DNA of 35,913 nucleotides from a virus, in the IMG/VR virus record IMGVR_UViG_3300042398_000093, positions 1 through 35,913 of that record. The stretch is one strand, 5' to 3'. The notes beneath the pieces were generated by a model. The model did not search any database and had not been told where the DNA came from. It saw nothing but the letters and a program-made list of their open reading frames with translations. Both the position numbers and the translations under genes were made by a program. This document shows, one piece after another, positions 30,755 to 35,913 of this stretch; position 1 is the first letter of the stretch, and the number at the start of each line of letters is the position of its first letter.

Positions 30755-31321
30755 TTAGTACGCGGCGCGATCAGCGACGTTCTGATGCTCAGAAACCTGA
30801 ACTTGAACAATCGTGAAGTTGTCGCCGAAGTTGTTGTCTGGTGCCGGTGCGAGGTCGATAATGCGCATTTGCGCGTTACCGGTGTCGGTCAGCGTTGCGG
30901 TGTCAAGCATCATCGCCGACAGACCTGTTACGGTCGAGCCTGCAGTGATTACTGTGAAGTCCGCTTGCTTGCCGATGTCGGTCACGGCGATCGAACCATT
31001 TGCCTGAATTTCATAGACAATGCTTGGGTCGAGCGTGACGTATGCAACGACGTCGGTACCAACCTGAGAGGCTGTCCACTTGTTGCTTACGCGACGACGG
31101 CCGTCGCTGTCGGTGAATTCAACGCCTTGGAACGTACCGATGTAACGGTCGCCGATGGCGGCTGCTTGGATGGTCCCGTCAGTGCCAATCTTAACTGGCT
31201 GGCTCTGCAGGATGTTCGCGCTGTAGCCCGACGCAATCGTGTACGCGGTGGGGCGAACCACACCACTTGGCGAATACGAAGGACGAAGGCCGAACGGTTG
31301 AGAAACTGTGCTCATGTCCAT
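30755..31321 (-). CDS. Beta-rich head-associated structural protein, 188 aa
   Basis: Two ATGs are possible, 31321 or 31315; AAAGG precedes both. MDMSTVSQPFGLRPSYSPSG is followed by PVKIGTDGTIQAAAIGDRYI, TFQGVEFTDSDGRRRVSN, TDVVAYVTLDPSIVYEIQAN and a C-terminal strand region. Similar proteins are found next to capsid genes of many uncultured phages. It may be a decoration or capsid-stabilising protein. No enzymatic motif is seen. It ends 14 bases before the capsid start, so the two are very likely co-transcribed. Confidence 0.65.
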   Translation of the reverse strand: MDMSTVSQPFGLRPSYSPSGVVRPTAYTIASGYSANILQSQPVKIGTDGTIQAAAIGDRYIGTFQGVEFTDSDGRRRVSNKWTASQVGTDVVAYVTLDPSIVYEIQANGSIAVTDIGKQADFTVITAGSTVTGLSAMMLDTATLTDTGNAQMRIIDLAPAPDNNFGDNFTIVQVQVSEHQNVADRAAY

Positions 31322-31349
31322 TTACCTTTGATTGAGTTGCGTTGACCGC

Positions 31350-31904
31350 TTAGGAGAAAATCCCCCGTCGCGGCTTATGTTCACGCATGTCCTGCATGCC
31401 GTCACCCTCAAGTAGCGCTGAACCGGCTCGCTCGGCGTCTGATCGCATCATTTCTGCGACTTCAGCCAATTTGTCCTCTTCGCGTAGCGGAGCATCATGG
31501 TGAGCTTCCTGCATGAACCGTTCGTAAAGGCTCAAGGGCAGCTTAAACGCAAGCATCTCGTTAACGGCAATCATACCGGCATACTCGCCGGTTTTGACCG
31601 AGGCATACTCCATTCCGGGAACCTCTTCGGGCCTCACTGGCTCGTAGCCGAGCTGTGTACGCCGGTGAATAGGATCACGCGGGTTGGTAGTAGTAAGCCA
31701 GCACAAGTGATACCCCGGTATCTCGGGCAAATCAGGTAGTGCGTCGTTAAACAGTTGGTTTCGGAACATCTCCAGTCGGTCGTCCTCGCTTGTCTCACGG
31801 CGTTCGGTAACCTCTCGGGTCTCCGTGCGTCTCGTGTCGCGGCGTCCAACAACGTCGAATTCCGGTGCTTTCTTAAGGCGGCTATCTTCTGTATTATCTG
31901 TCAT
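31350..31904 (-). CDS. Hypothetical head-assembly protein, 184 aa
   Basis: The ATG at 31904 has AGGAG eight bases upstream; a GTG nine bases earlier is less likely. The first 45 residues are charged (RRDTRRTETREVTERRETSE). A conserved-looking core follows (LPEIPGYHLCWLTTTNPRDP, then IHRRTQLGYEPVRPEEVPGM). The rest is helical (EMLAFKLPLSLYERFMQEAH). Proteins with this core recur between scaffold and capsid genes of aquatic phages, so it is probably a virion or assembly protein. The exact role is unknown. Confidence 0.6.
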   Translation of the reverse strand: MTDNTEDSRLKKAPEFDVVGRRDTRRTETREVTERRETSEDDRLEMFRNQLFNDALPDLPEIPGYHLCWLTTTNPRDPIHRRTQLGYEPVRPEEVPGMEYASVKTGEYAGMIAVNEMLAFKLPLSLYERFMQEAHHDAPLREEDKLAEVAEMMRSDAERAGSALLEGDGMQDMREHKPRRGIFS

Positions 31905-31919
31905 TTGTCTCACTCCTAG

Positions 31920-32840
31920 TTAGCGAGCCGGACCAGCATCATACGATTGATACGCCTTAAGATAGCGTTGGCGGAGTGTGGCGTCGTCCCACACTCCAGC
32001 CTCAATCATAGCCTGTTTCCGCTCTGGTGTCACGTATATTTCGCGTTTTGTGCTTACGGGCGCGTGTTCCCGTGTATTTCCGGTTGGCGGGCCGCGCCTT
32101 TTTGGCTTCGGAGCTGGGTTTGCTTCACCCAACGCGTCCGCCACTCGGGCCGTCAATTCTTCCCAATACTCGCGCGTGGCGGGGTTGTAGCCCTCCTGCA
32201 CGATCTCGTTGTCGATGGCCTTGGTCAGTGCGCTGTCGCGGTCACGGCCCGACGGGTCGTACCATGAGTTGGCTGCCATCCACTCCTTGGCGTAGTTGAC
32301 GACGGCAGGGTTGACCTGCGGCGATGCGCTCTGCTTGCGCGCTTCCTCAAACTGCTGACGCGCCTGCTGCAGTTGCTGCGCCTCTGCGGCCGCCTGTTCG
32401 CGGATACGCATTGCCGCAACGACGTCCTCGCCATTGCCAGCCTCAGTCGCCTTGGCGATGAAGTGCTCGGCCTGTTGGATGTCGCGCTGCGCCTTTGCCA
32501 AGCGCTCGTCGAGCGTCTGCGCATTGCTGTTCATCGCGTGCCCCTCAACGGACGACAGACGGCGAAGCATTTCTGCGTTCTGCTGTTCAAGGAGGCGGAT
32601 CTTCTCCTCGGCGGTCTCCCTAGCGCGGCGGTGGATGTCGCGGCGACGTTGGCGACGCCGGTTGCGCCCAGTGCGCACCTCTTCGTCGTTGTCCTCGTCG
32701 CTCTCGGCCAGACGATCGTCTTCCTCGTCGTCATCGTCCTCGGACGTGTCGGCCTCGACTTTGCTGTCCTCCTCGTTCTCCTCGGGCGGGGTCTCGATGG
32801 GGATTAGCTCGTCGTCTTCTTTGAGTGTATTGTCAGTCAT
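31920..32840 (-). CDS. Probable capsid scaffolding protein, 306 aa
   Basis: The layout is that of a phage scaffold: a very acidic N-terminus (residues 1-55, including DTSEDDDDEEDD), a basic patch (GRNRRRQRRRDIHRRAR), a long coiled coil (about residues 75-170, EKIRLLEQQNAEMLRRL and QQARQQFEEARKQS) and a Pro/Arg-rich, then helical C-terminus (VTPERKQAMIEAGVWDDATL), which may bind capsid subunits. It sits between portal and capsid genes, as in most short-tailed phages. The start has a GAAGGGAG ribosome site. Assignment rests on composition and place, not on a strong sequence family. Confidence 0.75.
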   Translation of the reverse strand: MTDNTLKEDDELIPIETPPEENEEDSKVEADTSEDDDDEEDDRLAESDEDNDEEVRTGRNRRRQRRRDIHRRARETAEEKIRLLEQQNAEMLRRLSSVEGHAMNSNAQTLDERLAKAQRDIQQAEHFIAKATEAGNGEDVVAAMRIREQAAAEAQQLQQARQQFEEARKQSASPQVNPAVVNYAKEWMAANSWYDPSGRDRDSALTKAIDNEIVQEGYNPATREYWEELTARVADALGEANPAPKPKRRGPPTGNTREHAPVSTKREIYVTPERKQAMIEAGVWDDATLRQRYLKAYQSYDAGPAR

Positions 32841-32871
32841 AAACCGGCTCCCTTCTGTGTAGCCTTATCGA

Positions 32872-33300
32872 TCATATGAAAGCTTTGATGGTCAGCGGAT
32901 CGCCGGTCACCTTGCCCACAAGATCGAGGTCGTTGAAAATTACCAGTAGCGCTTCATTTTCGCCATCGGTCGTCTTGACGGTCCAGCGGTCGCCGCCGTA
33001 CTTTGGCACGCGCACGAAGTCGCCCGGCTTGCACCAGCTTCCTTCAGGCCACGGGTCCATTGTCGTACGGTTTTTGAACGCAAGTTCTCCCACCAAAATC
33101 ACCTTCGCGATCTGGGTGTTCCACGCGTCCGTCTCGCGTGTCTCCGAAGTCAGGATGATCCCGCCCTTCGTCTTGGCCTTCGGCGTGCGGATCTGCACCA
33201 ACACGCGGCTGCCAAATGGGTGTATGCCCGGCTCGCAAGGCGGGAATGCCTCGTCCACGCTGGCGTAACCGAAGTCTACTTTATTCGCTAATTCTTGCAT
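32872..33300 (-). CDS. GroES-like co-chaperonin, 142 aa
   Basis: The ATG at 33300 (MQELANKVDFGYASVDEAFP) follows an excellent AAGGAG site; a longer start at 33456 would overlap the gene before. Residues 28-37 (HPFGSRVLVQI) match the first GroES strand. TKGGIILTSETRE (44-56) matches the mobile loop, with Ile-Ile-Leu at 48-50 in the place of the GroEL-binding Ile-Val-Leu. KPGDFVRVPKYGGD (91-104) matches the KVGDIVIF-type segment, and ALLVIFNDLDLVGKV the last strands. It is longer than GroES (97 aa), with an N-terminal extension of about 25 residues and an insertion with KNRTTMDPWPEGSWC. It would cap host GroEL to fold virion proteins, probably the capsid protein, as T4 gp31 does. Confidence 0.82.
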   Translation of the reverse strand: MQELANKVDFGYASVDEAFPPCEPGIHPFGSRVLVQIRTPKAKTKGGIILTSETRETDAWNTQIAKVILVGELAFKNRTTMDPWPEGSWCKPGDFVRVPKYGGDRWTVKTTDGENEALLVIFNDLDLVGKVTGDPLTIKAFI

Positions 33301-33310
33301 GTGCGCTCCT

Positions 33311-33505
33311 TTATAAAAACCTGTCTTTCGTCTCCCTCTCGGCGACCATGTCGATAAGAGTTCGTTTCGCGTGCTCAAGCCCCGCGTACATGCCGACAGC
33401 CCGACCGTAGTCGAACAGCTCTCGGCCCGAGGGGTGCTCCAGCGCTTCCCGTGCAAGCCTTGCCTGCTCAGTCTCCAAGCGCTGGAGCAGCATTTCTATC
33501 TTCAT
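33311..33505 (-). CDS. Small helical hypothetical protein, 64 aa
   Basis: MKIEMLLQRLETEQARLARE opens a mostly helical protein that continues SGRELFDYGRAVGMYAGLEH and ends AERETKDRFL. Its ATG overlaps the stop of the 45-aa gene (ATGA). The ribosome site of the co-chaperonin begins right at its stop codon. It has no membrane helix or Cys. No family is recognised; similar short coiled proteins occur near portal genes. Confidence 0.55.
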   Translation of the reverse strand: MKIEMLLQRLETEQARLAREALEHPSGRELFDYGRAVGMYAGLEHAKRTLIDMVAERETKDRFL

Positions 33506-33639
33506 GCTGGTGTCTTTTTACTACCAGTTACTGCGGTCTTTGGGTCCATTCCCATTTTCATGAGCTTGTGCATGTTGGTGTTATCGGCAGTGAAGCTGCC
33601 TTTGGCCTTGCCCTTGCTCAGTGCTGCGTCGTTCTTCAT
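33502..33639 (-). CDS. Very small basic protein, 45 aa
   Basis: The ATG at 33639 has an AGGAAGGAAG ribosome site. The sequence is MKNDAALSKGKAKGSFTADN followed by TNMHKLMKMGMDPKTAVTGS and KKTPA. It is rich in Lys and Met. It lies between the portal and the 64-aa gene and overlaps the latter by ATGA, which supports real translation. Function is unknown. Confidence 0.55.
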   Translation of the reverse strand: MKNDAALSKGKAKGSFTADNTNMHKLMKMGMDPKTAVTGSKKTPA

Positions 33640-33651
33640 GTCGCTTCCTTC

Positions 33652-35913
33652 CTATGGTTGCGGGTTTATCCCAGTGCCGGTTGACACTGCGAAGTTCTCG
33701 CCGCTCTGGATCTCGGCCTGCGCCAATGCCATCGCGGTCTGATTGTCTTGCTGGTTCATGGCCATGCGGGCCTGAAGCTCGGCGGCCGTACGTGCGTCTT
33801 CGGCCTGCTGCTTCTGTTGCTCGATGGTGACCTTCGCCTGCAGCTCGGCCGCGCCCATTTGCGCGTCCATCTGCATCTTCTGGGCATCCATCTGCATTTG
33901 CTGCGCATCCATTTGCATGCGCGCGGCCTCCGTTTGCGCATCCATTTGTGCGCGCTGCGCGTCGGCCTGTTGCTCGGCCTGCATCTTCTGCTGATCGAGC
34001 TGCAGCTTCTGGCCCTCCAGCGCCAGACGCGGGTCTTGCATCGGCGGCTGTTGGAATTGCTGCATGACTTGCTGCGCCTGTTGGATGATCTGCGGGATCT
34101 GCGCGAACAACTGTCCGCCCTCGGTCAACGCAGTCGTCGACGCCTCGGCCAGCATGCGATCGAGCGCCTTGCGGCCCTCGACGTCCTTCGGCTCCATTTC
34201 GCGCATCAGGTCGCCGAGATCCTCGCCGCCCAGCGCATCTGTCGACACGTCGAATACGCTACTGGCGTACCACAGCGCGACGTGCTCCTTGATGTGGTTA
34301 AGGATGGCGGGGATGTACACCGGCGCGAAGACTGGGTTCATGCCGAACGTCGGCGACATCAGGTACGCGATGTGCGTCTGCAAGTGCGCCAGATGGTCTT
34401 GGTTCGGGAACGCGGTGACGGGCCGACCGAGCGATGCGGCGACGTTCTCGTTCACTGCGTTCTGCTCCGACGGCTCGACGGCTGGGTTGAGCAGCTCCTT
34501 CGCGTTCGGCACCTTCAGCGTCTCGAGGATGCGCTCCTCGACCTTGCGCATGTTGTACATGCCGGGGATGGCGGCGGCGCGCTGCGCCACTGCCTGCACC
34601 TGCGCGTAGCGCTGCGCCTCGGAGAAGATGTTCGGGTCGCTGACTGGCACAACGTCGAGGACGCCGTCGAAGTCTGCGCGTGTCGCCAGCTCCTCGCCTG
34701 CCTCCTTCTGCAGCTTCTCGTCGTCGAGATTGAAGCCGTTGAGCCGATCGAGGATGCGCAGCATGCGGCCCATTGCGTCATGCAGACGGCTGTGGATCGC
34801 GGAGTAGACGACTGCGCCCTGCTCCAGCTTGGCGAGCGTCGTGCCGACTGGTGCGTTGGGGTTGCCGTCGGCGATGTCTTCCATCGACGTGCGCACAACG
34901 CCCTTGGCCGCGTCGACCAAGAAGCCGAGCAGGCTGAACAGCACAGGCGAAGGCGGGTTGTACGGCAGCGGCATGGCCAGCTTGCGCACGTCGTCGACGT
35001 TCAGGCCGCCCTCGATCTCCTCGGTCTGGCCCGGCTGCAACGACAGGCTCTGCCCGCCTGCCGTGCCGCCCTTGAGCTTGAGCATCGTCTGGCTGTTGCT
35101 GATGTGCGCGCTGTCGAGCAGCGCACGCAGCGCGCCGGTGGCCGCGCCGCTCAGGCCGCCGATCATGTGCGGCAGGCCGATTGGGTACGCACCGCGCCAC
35201 GGGATGAACGGGAACTCGACGAACCAGTACATCTCGTCGCGGGCCTCGTCTTCCTCGTCCCAGTTGCGATAAACTGCGAGTACCTTGCCCGTCGTCTTGT
35301 CGACGCTGACGATGTACGGCGCGTTGCCCTCGCCCTCCTCGACTTCCATCGTGACGTAGGTCTCGTACACGATGCGCAGGCCGTCCTCGTTGTAGCTGGT
35401 GGCGTCGCGGCCTTCGATGCGGTCGTTGGCCTGTCCGGCCACGGACTGCTCGGGCTCCATGCTGGACGGTGCCAGATCCACGTCGCGGTACATTCCGTCG
35501 CGTACGCGGTTTTCGTAGTCCAAACTGGTAATATATTGCACGTGGGTCTTGCGCTGCGCCGTGTAGAAGTTCGTCGCGGCGTACGGCAGGAGCATGTCGT
35601 CGATCGGCACGAATAGGAACGTCGGCCGGTTGCGGGCCGTGTCCCAGCCGAGCTTCAAGTACTGCGCGCCGCCGAGTGGCAGCTGCGTCATGAGCTGCTC
35701 GAGCTCGGCGCGTACCTCGGGGCACTGCACCGTCATCTGCCAGTTGAGCAGGCTCGTCTTGCGCTTCGCCTTGTCGACCTTGTCGCTCGTCGTCGGGCCG
35801 CTGATTGCGTCCTTGGCGGGGCCGCCTGACGGGAAGATCTCCTTCATGGCGCGCGCCGCGAAGTCGACGCAGGCCTCGGTCATGACGGGATGCACGACTT
35901 TCGACGCACCCTC
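33652..35913 (-). CDS. Portal protein, N-terminus cut by the right window edge
   Basis: The frame is open to the end of the window (in-frame codons E-G-A-S-K-V precede the GTG at 35895), so the true start lies outside; about 753 codons are visible. Recognisable portal parts are PVMTEACVDFAARAMKEIFP, the wing region (VDLAPSSMEPEQS), RGAYPIGLPHMIGGLSGAAT and SMEDIADGNPNAPVGTTLAK. The last 130 or so residues are a Gln/Met/Ala-rich helix with repeated MQMDAQ units, probably the barrel found in P22-type portals. The portal forms the ring through which DNA enters and leaves the head. The terminase gene would be expected just outside the window. Confidence 0.9.
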   Translation of the reverse strand, partial: EGASKVVHPVMTEACVDFAARAMKEIFPSGGPAKDAISGPTTSDKVDKAKRKTSLLNWQMTVQCPEVRAELEQLMTQLPLGGAQYLKLGWDTARNRPTFLFVPIDDMLLPYAATNFYTAQRKTHVQYITSLDYENRVRDGMYRDVDLAPSSMEPEQSVAGQANDRIEGRDATSYNEDGLRIVYETYVTMEVEEGEGNAPYIVSVDKTTGKVLAVYRNWDEEDEARDEMYWFVEFPFIPWRGAYPIGLPHMIGGLSGAATGALRALLDSAHISNSQTMLKLKGGTAGGQSLSLQPGQTEEIEGGLNVDDVRKLAMPLPYNPPSPVLFSLLGFLVDAAKGVVRTSMEDIADGNPNAPVGTTLAKLEQGAVVYSAIHSRLHDAMGRMLRILDRLNGFNLDDEKLQKEAGEELATRADFDGVLDVVPVSDPNIFSEAQRYAQVQAVAQRAAAIPGMYNMRKVEERILETLKVPNAKELLNPAVEPSEQNAVNENVAASLGRPVTAFPNQDHLAHLQTHIAYLMSPTFGMNPVFAPVYIPAILNHIKEHVALWYASSVFDVSTDALGGEDLGDLMREMEPKDVEGRKALDRMLAEASTTALTEGGQLFAQIPQIIQQAQQVMQQFQQPPMQDPRLALEGQKLQLDQQKMQAEQQADAQRAQMDAQTEAARMQMDAQQMQMDAQKMQMDAQMGAAELQAKVTIEQQKQQAEDARTAAELQARMAMNQQDNQTAMALAQAEIQSGENFAVSTGTGINPQP
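33855..33960 (-). repeat. MQMDAQ repeats in the portal barrel region
   Basis: About residues 645-682 of the visible portal contain near-tandem units QMDAQ, RMQMDAQ, QMQMDAQ, KMQMDAQ. At DNA level these are 21-base-type repeats with the core GCATCCATCTGCAT (plus strand). Unit number could change without frame loss and would lengthen the barrel helix. Confidence 0.65.

Noticed and set aside
33748-35616. Long plus-strand open frame of about 620 codons opposite the portal gene
   Set aside because: It is the mirror of a GC-rich, clearly recognisable portal gene. Its translation is Leu/Arg/His-rich without domains, and no ribosome site or operon context supports it.
1-35913. Tail tape measure, sheath or tube genes, integrase, transposase, tRNA genes
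   Set aside because: Searched by eye for their usual motifs and structure and found none; the long Gly/Ala-rich proteins lie after the nozzle-like gene and fit ejection proteins better than a tape measure.

Overview
The window is the structural and lysis part of a tailed-phage (Caudoviricetes) genome. All 36 genes I can support lie on the minus strand, so transcription and gene order run from right (35,913) to left (1). Genes are tightly packed, with many 1-4 base stop/start overlaps (ATGA, TAATG, GTGA), and there is no gene-free stretch longer than about 115 bases. I recognise a portal, an HK97-type capsid, connector-like proteins and a nozzle-like protein, but no tape measure, tail sheath or tail tube. 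This suggests a short-tailed (podovirus-like) virion. The coding DNA is GC-rich, and the families resemble those of uncultured marine or freshwater phages of Gram-negative bacteria. The host cannot be named from the sequence; a Gram-negative host fits the GH19 endolysin and Sec signal peptides. No integrase, transposase, tRNA, reverse transcriptase or CRISPR array is visible.

Head region (35,913 to about 27,980): a portal cut by the right edge, two very small genes, a GroES-like co-chaperonin, an acidic scaffold-like protein, two head-associated proteins, the major capsid protein, two beta-rich structural proteins, then three very basic small proteins. Stem-loops follow the stop codons of the capsid gene (C(UUCG)G tetraloop), the 147-aa gene and the last basic gene.

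Connector and fibre region (27,866 to 19,641): a connector-like protein with an apparent discoidin-like insertion, two tandem paralogous Cys-motif proteins, and a giant 2,228-residue fibre. The fibre has seven FYDSNNT-type repeats and a C-terminal self-cleaving Peptidase_S74 chaperone.

Accessory and lysis region (19,638 to 13,966): two small unknowns, a mini-ferritin-like protein with the exact Dps ferroxidase spacing, a membrane coiled-coil protein, two Sec-exported proteins (one Asn/Ser/Thr-rich, one acidic with a nidogen-like front), a second membrane coiled-coil protein, a two-helix membrane protein ending in a canonical EF-hand, a GH19 endolysin and a small membrane protein. This block is the least conventional part of the window.

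Tail and ejection region (13,895 to 1): a second connector-like protein, a second S74 fibre (1,266 aa), a small tail-associated protein, a 591-aa nozzle/hub-like protein, a Trp-rich small protein, and four probable internal virion/ejection proteins. The last of these runs off the left edge. The terminase and replication genes would lie outside the window.
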